Of a stretch of DNA of 15,276 nt, positions 7,647 through 14,602 are shown piece after piece. This stretch comes from an uncultured Prevotella sp. (GTDB taxonomy: Bacteria; Bacteroidota; Bacteroidia; Bacteroidales; Bacteroidaceae), in contig CAJKQX010000061.1 in assembly GCA_905202125.1 (NCBI GenBank), positions 1-15,276 of the forward strand, read 5' to 3'. The position numbers were made by a program, and so were the translations under genes. How positions within the stretch are numbered: the first letter of the stretch is position 1; each line of letters starts with the position of its first letter. A model generated the notes under the pieces. That model had not been told where the DNA came from, did no database searches, and saw only the letters and a list, made by a program, of their open reading frames with translations.

Positions 7647-10010
7647 ATGAACAAGATAATCCAAAAAAAACAGTTCTCCGAAAATGTCTTTTTATTTGAA
7701 ATAGAAGCACCGTTAATCGCGAGAAGTAGAAAAGCCGGCAATTTCATAATTCTCAGAGTAGATAAAAATGGTGAACGTATACCTCTGACAATTGCAGACG
7801 CCGACATCGACAAAGGCACAATAACCATTGTTGTACAAAAGGTTGGAGTATCTTCTTGTAAGTTATGCTCTCTGAACGAAGGCGATTACATATCAGACGT
7901 GGTTGGACCGTTGGGCAACCCCACTCACATTGAGAATTTCGGAACAGTAATATGTGCAGGTGGTGGTGTAGGAGTAGCACCATTGCTCCCCATCATCAAA
8001 GCCTTGAAGGCAGCCGGGAACAGAGTGCTCTCTGTAATAGCCGGAAGAAACAAAGACCTCGTCATTCTTGAAAATGAGGTGAAAGAAAGCAGTGATGAAC
8101 TTATCATAATGACCGATGATGGTTCGTATGGCGAGAAAGGTGTTGTGACGATTGGTATCGAAAAGTTCATCAATCAGGAACACATCGACAAAGTCTTTGC
8201 CATAGGTCCTCCCATAATGATGAAGTTCTGTTGCTTGCTGACACAGAAATATAATCTTCCGACCGATGTCTCCCTTAATACCATAATGGTCGACGGCACC
8301 GGCATGTGTGGTGCATGTCGACTGACCATCGGCGGAAAAACCAGATTCGTCTGTATTGACGGACCGGAATTCGACGGAGCACTTGTAGATTGGGACGAAA
8401 TGTTCAAGCGAATGGGAACATTCAAGAAAATCGAAAAAGATGAGATGCAACATTTCGAAGAACATATTAGCAAGATATCCTGCCCGAACGACACAAGTGA
8501 AAACAAAAATCATGACGACAAAGAATCGGTAACCGATGAAGGCGACATGAACATTGAGGAACTTACAGACCGTAACGCCCAATGGAGAAAGGACTTGCGC
8601 ACAAGCATCAAACCCAAAGAGAGAACAGCCATACAGCGCGTAGTCATGCCCGAACTGGATCCGACATACCGCTCTACAACCAGAACGGAAGAGGTAAACA
8701 AAGGATTGACCAAAGAGATGGCCATGACCGAAGCTCAGCGCTGTCTCGATTGCGCCAAACCGTCATGTATGGAAGGATGTCCCGTAAGCATCAACATTCC
8801 TTCATTCATCAAGAACATAGAACGAGGACATTTTATTTCCGCCGCAAGAGTATTGAAAGAGACATCGGCACTCCCCGCCGTATGTGGACGCGTATGCCCA
8901 CAGGAAAAACAATGCGAAAGCAGATGTATACACTTGAAAATGAACAACAAGGCTGTCGCCATCGGATACCTTGAGCGCTTTGCCGCCGACTACGAACGCG
9001 AAAGCGGCAACATATCCATACCGGAAATAATGCCATCCAACGGTATCAAAATTGCAGTTGTCGGTTCAGGTCCAGCCGGTCTCAGTTTTGCCGGAGATAT
9101 GGTGAAGAAGGGCTACGATGTGAATGTGTTCGAAGCATTGCACGAGATTGGCGGTGTATTAAAATACGGAATACCAGAATTCCGTCTGCCTAACAAAATT
9201 GTGGACGTGGAAATTGAGAACTTGAAAAAGATGGGAGTGAAATTCCACACTGATTGCATCATAGGCAAGACAATAAGCATCAATGAATTGCAAGACCGCA
9301 ATTACAATGGTATCTTCGTGGCATCCGGAGCCGGTCTGCCCAAATTCATGGACATCCCGGGTGAAAACTCAATAAACATCATGTCGTCCAATGAATACCT
9401 CACACGCGTGAACCTCATGGATGCGGCCAACCCAGAAAAAGACACTCCTATCAACATCGGAAAGAATGTGCTTGTCGTAGGAGGAGGAAACACCGCAATG
9501 GACTCATGCCGCACAGCAAAGAGACTTGGTGGAAATGTCACAATTGTATACAGACGTTCGGAGGCTGAAATGCCGGCACGTCTCGAAGAAGTGAAACATG
9601 CAAAGGAGGAAGGAATCAAATTCCTGACACTTCACAATCCGATAAAATACATAGCCGATGAAAACGGTGCCGTGAAACAGGCTGTGCTACAAGAGATGCA
9701 GCTTGGAGAACCGGATGCGAGCGGTAGACGCCGTCCCGAGCCCAAGCCCGGTGCTATCAAGGTGATTGATGTAGATCAGGTGATTGTGGCCATCGGTGTT
9801 TCGCCAAATCCATTAGTACCCAAATCGATACAACACCTGGAATTAGGACGGAAAAATACTATCGTAGTAAACGAAGAAATGCAAAGCTCGCAGCCCTATC
9901 TGTACGCCGGAGGAGACATCGTGCGCGGCGGAGCCACCGTAATACTCGCGATGGGTGATGGTCGCAGAGCTGCAAAATACATGGACCAACATCTACAAGA
10001 GAAATCTTGA
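7647..10010 (+). CDS. Fused SudBA/NfnAB-like flavoprotein (PyrK-like domain + GltD-like domain)
   Basis: The 787-residue protein joins two units that are separate subunits in many organisms. Residues 1-270 form a PyrK/SudB/NfnA-like ferredoxin reductase domain. It has a 2Fe-2S motif with Asp216, Cys221, Cys224 and Cys236, matching the Asp-plus-three-Cys ligation described for Nfn small subunits. An acidic, low-complexity linker (about 275-310) follows. Residues 320-787 form a glutamate-synthase-small-subunit-like (GltD/SudA/NfnB) unit. It has cysteines 366/369/374/378 and 413/417/423/427 for 4Fe-4S clusters, an FAD motif GSGPAG (473-478), a nucleotide motif GGGNTAMD (612-619) and the C-terminal AGGDIVRGGATVILAMG. 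Annotation pipelines often name this fusion dihydroorotate dehydrogenase B/NADPH-dependent glutamate synthase, which is probably misleading. A role in ferredoxin-NADH-NADPH electron transfer or in sulfur reduction is likely. It stands alone behind the serS terminator. Confidence 0.9.
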   Translation: MNKIIQKKQFSENVFLFEIEAPLIARSRKAGNFIILRVDKNGERIPLTIADADIDKGTITIVVQKVGVSSCKLCSLNEGDYISDVVGPLGNPTHIENFGTVICAGGGVGVAPLLPIIKALKAAGNRVLSVIAGRNKDLVILENEVKESSDELIIMTDDGSYGEKGVVTIGIEKFINQEHIDKVFAIGPPIMMKFCCLLTQKYNLPTDVSLNTIMVDGTGMCGACRLTIGGKTRFVCIDGPEFDGALVDWDEMFKRMGTFKKIEKDEMQHFEEHISKISCPNDTSENKNHDDKESVTDEGDMNIEELTDRNAQWRKDLRTSIKPKERTAIQRVVMPELDPTYRSTTRTEEVNKGLTKEMAMTEAQRCLDCAKPSCMEGCPVSINIPSFIKNIERGHFISAARVLKETSALPAVCGRVCPQEKQCESRCIHLKMNNKAVAIGYLERFAADYERESGNISIPEIMPSNGIKIAVVGSGPAGLSFAGDMVKKGYDVNVFEALHEIGGVLKYGIPEFRLPNKIVDVEIENLKKMGVKFHTDCIIGKTISINELQDRNYNGIFVASGAGLPKFMDIPGENSINIMSSNEYLTRVNLMDAANPEKDTPINIGKNVLVVGGGNTAMDSCRTAKRLGGNVTIVYRRSEAEMPARLEEVKHAKEEGIKFLTLHNPIKYIADENGAVKQAVLQEMQLGEPDASGRRRPEPKPGAIKVIDVDQVIVAIGVSPNPLVPKSIQHLELGRKNTIVVNEEMQSSQPYLYAGGDIVRGGATVILAMGDGRRAAKYMDQHLQEKS

Positions 10011-10028
10011 TATCGTTGAAACCCACTA

Positions 10029-10260
10029 TCCCATATCAGATTTAACCCAAATCGGTCATTAGAGTTCATGGCTGTTTTGGAGATTATATTTGTTGTATTG
10101 CGACCGTATTGTCGAAGGCATAGCGGGCTATGGCGAGACAAGACGGGAAACAAGACGACAAATAGAAGCCCAAAACACGTGAACAGACAATACGATAACC
10201 ATCATTCATGCCCATTGTCGGTCTAATGACCGATTTGGGTTTAAAAGATCCGATATGGGA
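10029..10260 (+). mobile_element. 232-bp MITE-like or REP-like element with about 38-bp imperfect terminal inverted repeats
   Basis: The left end (10029-10063) and right end (10222-10260) are inverted repeats. Both contain tcccatatc at the outer edge, then an A/T-rich joint differing by 4-5 nt, then cccaaatcggtcattaga. The interior holds a smaller palindrome, catagcgggctatg, and lacks a credible gene. A second copy of 10041-10111 lies inverted at 1-69, so the sequence is dispersed in this genome. No target-site duplication is visible. It fills most of the 299-nt gap between two genes. It is probably non-autonomous and mobilised in trans, but no transposase of matching type is in the window. 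Confidence 0.75.
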
Positions 10261-10309
10261 TTTTTTCTTTATGAAATAAAATATACGAACATATCTTACT
10301 CCTAAAGCC

Positions 10310-12328
10310 ATGAAACCAAAATCATATTTCCAACATATTCTTACACTTGTTTTAACCTTCCTCCTTTTAGTCTCAAATGTGGTAAAAGGTCAAAACGACA
10401 GATATCCGTGGGAAAAATACTACAACCAACTGTGCGATATCGAAGATATAGAAAACTACAATCAGGAGACAACTTATGACATTCTCTGCAACTTATCTGA
10501 GAATAAAATCAATCTGAACAATGCCACTAAAGAAGATCTGGAACAAATAATATTTCTGACACAACCACAGATAGAAGAAATCTGTGAATATGTTTATAAA
10601 TACGGTCCGATAAGAAGTTTGGGAGAACTTGCAATGATTGAGACACTCGACAGGCCGAGGAGAAATCTTCTTGAATATTTTGTCTGCATAGACAATGATG
10701 CGGACAAAAAACACTTTCCCAAACTGAACAACATACTGAAATATGGAAAAAACGAGATAATAGCTACCGCAAAAATTCCTCTTTATGAACGTAAAGGCGA
10801 CCGAAACGGCTATCTCGGATACAAATACAAGCATTGGATTAAGTATTCATTCAAATATGGACAATATGTCAAGGCCGGAATAACTGCCGCGCAAGATGCT
10901 GGTGAACCTTTCTTCGCAAACAAGAACAAGTACGGCTACGACTATTATTCATTTTATGTGCAACTGCGCAAACTGGGAAAATTCAAAAACATTTCGTTGG
11001 GACGATATCGTGCGAAACTGGGCATGGGACTGATCATGAACAACGACCTTACATTCGGAAAAATCGCATCGATCACATCTCCTAACATAAACAACACCAT
11101 TCGTGCCCACTCCTCTGTCTCCGAAGCTAATTATATGCAAGGTGCTGCCGCCACATACAACATCACAAAGGGACTCGACATCACGGCATTGATATCTTAC
11201 AGGAAAATAGACACAACACCGGGCGATGAACCGAACACAATACAAACGATTCTCAGAACGGGCTACCACCGTACCGAAAGCGAAATGGACCGCAAGCACA
11301 ACGCAAGTCAGACAACAGTAGGAGGAAACATCAATTATTTCAACAATGGTTTTCACGTGGGTATGTCTTCGGTCTACACGATGCTCGACAAGACTTTGAC
11401 GCCCGATGTTTCGAAGAAATTCAGACAATATTACCTCAACGGAAAGGATTTCGTAAACGTCAGTACCGATTATGGATACATCAATCACAAGATAGCCATA
11501 AACGGCGAAACGGCCATCGACAAAAAAGGAACATTGGCCACAATCAACCGTATCACATATCAGGCCGGCAACTCTCTTTCGCTGACGGCTCTTCAAAGAT
11601 TCTATTCATACAAATTCCAGACTTTTTTCGGCGAATGTTTCAACGATGGTGGCAGAGTGCAGAATGAAAGCGGCATGTATCTCGGCATCAACTGGACGGC
11701 TGCGCCGGGACTGTCAATCATGGCATACTCAGACTATGCCTACTACGCCTGGCCCAAATATCGCATATCGAGCGCATCCCACTCTTTTGACAATTTTATA
11801 TCAGCCACATACATAGCCGATAAATTTACATTCGGTGCCCGATACAGACTGAGACTGAAACAAAGAGACAACGATGACAAAACAGGACTGACAGATATCA
11901 CGGAACAACGGGCAAGAATAACAGCCGGTTACGCCAACGGCAAATGGCAATTCAATATTCAGGGAGATATAAACTCGAACATGAGTAACGAAAACAGCAT
12001 CGGATGGATGATATCTCAGAACACTAATTATAAAAACAGATGGTTGAACGCGTCCATCGGCCTCAGTTATTTCAATACTGACGATTATGACAGCCGCATT
12101 TACACATACGAAAAAGGATTGCTCTACAATTTCTCTTTCCCGTCATTCTTCGGACACGGCATCCGCTATTATACGCACATAAGGACCGATTTCAGTCCGA
12201 AACTAATGTTGATATTCAAATTGAGCACAACGGACTATTTCGATCGAAACAAAATTTCAAGCTCGTATCAGCAGATTGACCACTCCTCTATGACTGATAT
12301 TGAAGCACAAGTAAGATGGAAATTTTGA
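10310..12328 (+). CDS. Outer-membrane beta-barrel-like protein with N-terminal helix-hairpin-helix domain
   Basis: The 672-residue protein begins with a signal peptide (basic MKPK, hydrophobic 9-25, likely cut near VVKG-QND at about 27). A ComEA-like helix-hairpin-helix region follows (about 66-115, KINLNNATKEDLEQ ... YGPIRSLGELAMIETLD). The rest alternates polar and hydrophobic residues with many Tyr, Asn and Gly, as in beta-barrels, and ends RWKF with a terminal Phe typical of outer-membrane proteins. This architecture is common in Bacteroidetes but functionally uncharacterised. Helix-hairpin-helix folds usually bind DNA, so a role in DNA handling at the envelope is possible but unproven. 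No clear promoter is seen between the repeat element and the ATG. Confidence 0.85.
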   Translation: MKPKSYFQHILTLVLTFLLLVSNVVKGQNDRYPWEKYYNQLCDIEDIENYNQETTYDILCNLSENKINLNNATKEDLEQIIFLTQPQIEEICEYVYKYGPIRSLGELAMIETLDRPRRNLLEYFVCIDNDADKKHFPKLNNILKYGKNEIIATAKIPLYERKGDRNGYLGYKYKHWIKYSFKYGQYVKAGITAAQDAGEPFFANKNKYGYDYYSFYVQLRKLGKFKNISLGRYRAKLGMGLIMNNDLTFGKIASITSPNINNTIRAHSSVSEANYMQGAAATYNITKGLDITALISYRKIDTTPGDEPNTIQTILRTGYHRTESEMDRKHNASQTTVGGNINYFNNGFHVGMSSVYTMLDKTLTPDVSKKFRQYYLNGKDFVNVSTDYGYINHKIAINGETAIDKKGTLATINRITYQAGNSLSLTALQRFYSYKFQTFFGECFNDGGRVQNESGMYLGINWTAAPGLSIMAYSDYAYYAWPKYRISSASHSFDNFISATYIADKFTFGARYRLRLKQRDNDDKTGLTDITEQRARITAGYANGKWQFNIQGDINSNMSNENSIGWMISQNTNYKNRWLNASIGLSYFNTDDYDSRIYTYEKGLLYNFSFPSFFGHGIRYYTHIRTDFSPKLMLIFKLSTTDYFDRNKISSSYQQIDHSSMTDIEAQVRWKF

Positions 12329-12382
12329 GAAATGCGCTTATATAATAATGGTGTACACTTATGTCAAAAAGTATATACTAAT

Positions 12383-12413
12383 TTTGCCATTGTATGAAAA
12401 ATGAGTAATTTTG
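12383..12413 (+). promoter_or_regulatory. Perfect-consensus promoter for the small membrane protein and sugar kinase
   Basis: TTTG (12383-12386), 19 nt, then taattttg (12406-12413) matches the Bacteroidetes consensus exactly. The TTTG is itself the end of another taattttg box (12379-12386), so two -7 boxes sit 27 nt apart. The predicted start near 12419 gives a leader of about 64 nt, with a small hairpin ttgtt...aacaa. Confidence 0.75.
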
Positions 12414-12482
12414 CCCCACACATACCGTTGTTGACACCAACAAACATTAAAAAAAAACAAATCAAACAAAACGATAAGACAA

Positions 12483-12644
12483 ATGTGCACTAATTTCGGA
12501 TATTATATTTTTTGTATAGTTGCAATTGCTGTTGGATTTTTCATTGTGAAAAAGGTGACCGGATGTATCATCAAAGCCGTCATTCTGTTTGTGATACTAT
12601 TGGCACTTGGCGTTGCATACTATTACTTGCAGGGCCGATGCTGA
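12483..12644 (+). CDS. Small two-helix membrane protein, 53 residues
   Basis: The frame opens with ATG at 12483 and ends at TGA 12642-12644. Residues about 7-22 and 29-49 are strongly hydrophobic and are separated by the positively charged turn VKKVTGC (22-28), giving a predicted helical hairpin in the inner membrane. By the positive-inside rule the Lys pair should face the cytoplasm. It is rich in Cys for its size (five). It sits just behind a perfect promoter and 28 nt before the sugar kinase start, so the two probably form one transcript. No family or function is recognised. It could be a membrane-stress or regulatory peptide, but that is only a guess. Confidence 0.7.
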   Translation: MCTNFGYYIFCIVAIAVGFFIVKKVTGCIIKAVILFVILLALGVAYYYLQGRC

Positions 12645-12672
12645 TCCAACAACCCATTTTCAACCATAAGCT

Positions 12673-13548
12673 ATGATAATTATCGCGGACAGTGGTAGCA
12701 CAAAGACCGATTGGTGTATAATCAGAAACGGTGAAAAAACGGACATTTCCACAAGCGGGATGAATCCGGTGGTAATGTCGGAAGACGACTTGCGCAATGT
12801 CATAAAGCAAGAACTGCTGCCACGGATGATATCTGTCGGTTGTACACCGCAAACATCAAGCACCGCCGAAAATGTGAAAATATATTTCTATGGTGCCGGT
12901 TGCACCGTTTCGTGTTCATCTCGCATAGAGACTGCCCTACAATCAACTATCGGCTATAAAGCGGAAATCGAGGTTAACAGCGATATGCTTGGTGCTGCAC
13001 GATCGCTTTTCGGCAACAGAGAAGGGATAGCATGCATACTCGGCACGGGCTCAAACTCATGCGTTTACGATGGCCGGAAGATTGTGCGAAATATTCCGGC
13101 CCTGGGATATATATTGGGCGATGAAGGAAGTGGTGCTGTCTTGGGCAGAATGTTTCTCAATGCCATTTTCAAAGGTGGTGTGTCCGAGCGCATACGCAAC
13201 GAATATCTTTCAACAAATTCAGTAACAATAAACGAAGTAATAGAACGTGTATATCGTGGCGCGACTCCCAACCGTTTTCTTGCATCAGTGTCACTATTCA
13301 TAGCCCGGCATCTTGACAACAAAGATGTGCGACAAATAGTTGTTGATAATTTCAGAGCTTTTTTCCGTAACAACATCCAGCGCTATGGTCGCAATGATCT
13401 TAGTGTCGGAATCGTCGGTAGCATTGCATATGCCTACCAAGACATTCTCATCGAGGTAGCACAAGAAGAACATGTGACATTGGACTCAATACTCAAGAGT
13501 CCGATGCAAAATCTCATTGCATATCACACTGACCATGTGTCAAAATAG
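12673..13548 (+). CDS. BadF/BadG-family ATPase, likely N-acetylglucosamine/N-acetylmuramic acid kinase
   Basis: The 291-residue protein has the ASKHA (actin/hexokinase) fold. The phosphate-1 motif is ADSGSTKTDW (5-14), the phosphate-2 region is LGTGSNSCVYDG (123-134), followed by ILGDEGSGAVLG (147-158), and a late adenosine-type motif is GSIAYAY (249-255). These match the BadF/BadG/BcrA/BcrD family branch related to eukaryotic N-acetylglucosamine kinase and clostridial MurK. The likely reaction is ATP-dependent phosphorylation of an amino sugar released during cell-wall or glycan breakdown, in the cytoplasm. The length fits the short bacterial members. It follows the small membrane protein and probably shares its promoter. 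The family is certain; the substrate is inferred. Confidence 0.88.
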   Translation: MIIIADSGSTKTDWCIIRNGEKTDISTSGMNPVVMSEDDLRNVIKQELLPRMISVGCTPQTSSTAENVKIYFYGAGCTVSCSSRIETALQSTIGYKAEIEVNSDMLGAARSLFGNREGIACILGTGSNSCVYDGRKIVRNIPALGYILGDEGSGAVLGRMFLNAIFKGGVSERIRNEYLSTNSVTINEVIERVYRGATPNRFLASVSLFIARHLDNKDVRQIVVDNFRAFFRNNIQRYGRNDLSVGIVGSIAYAYQDILIEVAQEEHVTLDSILKSPMQNLIAYHTDHVSK

Positions 13549-13610
13549 TACAAAGACCCTGTACTAAATTATTACTGTCCGCTAAACATTTTTTGAGGGC
13601 ACATAAAAAT

Positions 13611-13648
13611 TGGGCTGATTCCGATTTGCCGGAGTCAGCCCAGAATGG
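13611..13648 (+). terminator. Hairpin downstream of the sugar kinase, probable terminator
   Basis: tgggctgattccg (13611-13623) pairs with cggagtcagccca (13630-13642) over 13 bp with one wobble and a 6-nt loop. The tail is only weakly T-rich (gaatggttatttt). A smaller hairpin, tagtaca / tgtacta (13546-13566), overlaps the kinase stop codon. Alternatively this segment may be the left end of an old insertion sequence (see the next ORF). Confidence 0.6.
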
Positions 13649-13681
13649 TTATTTTGTAGTCGCCAAACATTAAGAATAACC

Positions 13682-13867
13682 ATGAACAAAAATAGTCATT
13701 TTTTCGGACAACCGGTGTATGGTCAGCTAATCGACAAATTCGACAAGACGCTCGAAGAAAAAGGTCTTGGTGATGATTATTTTCGGAAGAAAGAAGAACA
13801 GCTCAAAGAAATGGAGTTGGAACATGAACTTCACGAATTCGCCATTGATGAAATGCTGAATGAATAA
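13682..13867 (+). CDS. 61-residue ORF; N-terminus resembles IS4-type (DUF4372) transposases
   Basis: Residues 1-20, NKNSHFFGQPVYGQLIDKF with the initial Met, resemble from memory the start of Bacteroidetes IS4-family transposases with a DUF4372 domain. The remainder (21-61) is a charged, Glu/Lys-rich helix-forming tail ending FAIDEMLNE and does not continue like a transposase. The ORF may be the remnant of an insertion sequence fused in frame to other sequence, or a real small protein of unknown role. The hairpin and A/T-rich segment upstream (13567-13680) would suit an IS left end, but no matching right end is visible. No Shine-Dalgarno site is present. Confidence 0.5.
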   Translation: MNKNSHFFGQPVYGQLIDKFDKTLEEKGLGDDYFRKKEEQLKEMELEHELHEFAIDEMLNE

Positions 13868-13873
13868 AAATAG

Positions 13874-13949
13874 CTAATTTTGCATCCGCAACAGTCTCTT
13901 TTGAGAGATGAGGCTTTGTGATATTCATAATTTTTTCTAATTTTGCATC
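13874..13949 (+). repeat. Two 13-bp direct repeats containing -7 boxes
   Basis: ctaattttgcatc occurs at 13874-13886 and again at 13937-13949, identical, 63 nt apart start to start. Both contain taattttg, a consensus -7 box. Only the second has TTTG at the correct distance upstream, so it is the likelier active promoter. Confidence 0.8.
13915..13945 (+). promoter_or_regulatory. Perfect-consensus promoter upstream of the rod-like RNA
   Basis: TTTG (13915-13918), exactly 19 nt, then taattttg (13938-13945) matches the Bacteroidetes primary sigma factor consensus at every defined base. The predicted transcript start is at about 13949-13952, roughly 270 nt before the next start codon, too far for an ordinary leader. 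Confidence 0.75.
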
Positions 13950-14190
13950 GTCATGGTAGTATGGCAAACATATTAGAAAATTAAGGTACACGAAAGTGTT
14001 TAACTGATTCTCAGAGATAAAGTCTGGAAAACTAAATTGAACGAGAATAGGTTAGCATCTCTTGCGTCATATCTGTATATGGCGTGGGACTGTTGCTTAT
14101 TTTAGTTCAAGGCATTTCCAGACGCCCATCTCTTGAAATAAGTTAATGGCCTCACGCTTTCTGCATTTAATTAACTCTTCTGATTTGGGG
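13950..14190 (+). ncRNA. Candidate rod-like structured RNA (6S-like layout) or long structured leader
   Basis: This 354-nt gap (13868-14221) holds one long imperfect hairpin centred near 14074. From outside in, the pairs are 13980-13984/14167-14171, 13992-13996/14157-14161, 14000-14005/14141-14146, 14013-14018/14128-14133, 14022-14030/14115-14123 (9 bp), 14037-14042/14105-14110, 14054-14057/14094-14097 and 14064-14072/14077-14085 (two wobbles, loop ctgt). All eight helices share nearly the same centre, and the interior is broken by internal loops, the largest at 14043-14053/14098-14104. A perfect promoter starts just upstream. A rod with internal bubbles and its own promoter is the plan of 6S RNA, but no sequence signature confirms that. 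It could instead be the leader of the lipoprotein at 14222. No clear terminator separates it from that gene. Confidence 0.55.
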
Positions 14191-14221
14191 CTAAGGGAGA
14201 AAAAATAAAATCAAAATCAAA

Positions 14222-14602
14222 ATGAAAACTTTTAGAATGATTGCAACCTCATTATTAATGGTTGTGTTGTGTTTGAATTTCGTTGCTTGTGATGATGACG
14301 ATGATGAAAATCCATCTTCTTATCCTACTGCGGAAGAACTTGTTGGAACTGTATGGACAGGAGTCAATGCCGACAAAGATGCTTATCAAATCAAGCTGAC
14401 AAGCAAGACGGATTTAACTTTAAACATTACAAGTGAAGATGGAGACAAGTATGTTGATAACGCTGTATTGAAATACCAATACAATGCGAATAATGGTAAA
14501 TTTACTTCAAGCTATGAAGATATGACCATTGCCGGTACCATTACCAAAACAGAAATGACCTTTACTGTAGAAGGTGAGAAAATCACATTGAAGAAGAAAT
14601 AA
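14222..14602 (+). CDS. Small surface lipoprotein, lipocalin-like
   Basis: The 126-residue protein has a type II signal peptide: MKTFRM, a hydrophobic core, and a lipobox ending FVAC with Cys23 as the lipidated residue. The following DDDDDE run resembles the Bacteroidetes lipoprotein export signal that places proteins on the cell surface. The mature part (about 38-126) starts LVGTVWTG and alternates short strands, as in the small lipocalin-like/DUF domains often found in Prevotella lipoproteins. It ends in a basic KKK. Its ligand and role are unknown. The start is set by the signal peptide and an A-rich upstream stretch typical of this group. The stop overlaps the ATG of the next frame by one base. 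It lies directly behind the rod-like RNA region. Confidence 0.85.
   Translation: MKTFRMIATSLLMVVLCLNFVACDDDDDENPSSYPTAEELVGTVWTGVNADKDAYQIKLTSKTDLTLNITSEDGDKYVDNAVLKYQYNANNGKFTSSYEDMTIAGTITKTEMTFTVEGEKITLKKK

Noticed and set aside
7893..8582. Minus-strand open frame of 229 codons inside the fused flavoprotein gene
   Set aside because: It is the antisense shadow of a conserved gene with cluster motifs on the plus strand.
10084..10311. Minus-strand 75-codon frame across the repeat element
   Set aside because: It lies mostly within the repeat, including its right terminal arm, and has no recognisable domain. It looks like a by-product of the element.
13895..13908. tctct / agaga hairpin as a terminator for the 61-residue ORF
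   Set aside because: The stem is only 5 bp and lacks a T-tract.
13950..14190. The structured RNA as a retron msr-msd
   Set aside because: No reverse transcriptase gene is within the window on either side, and the fold is one rod rather than two linked parts.
13950..14221. TPP or cobalamin riboswitch before the lipoprotein
   Set aside because: The conserved core boxes of these switches were not found, and the following gene is not a transport or synthesis gene for either cofactor.
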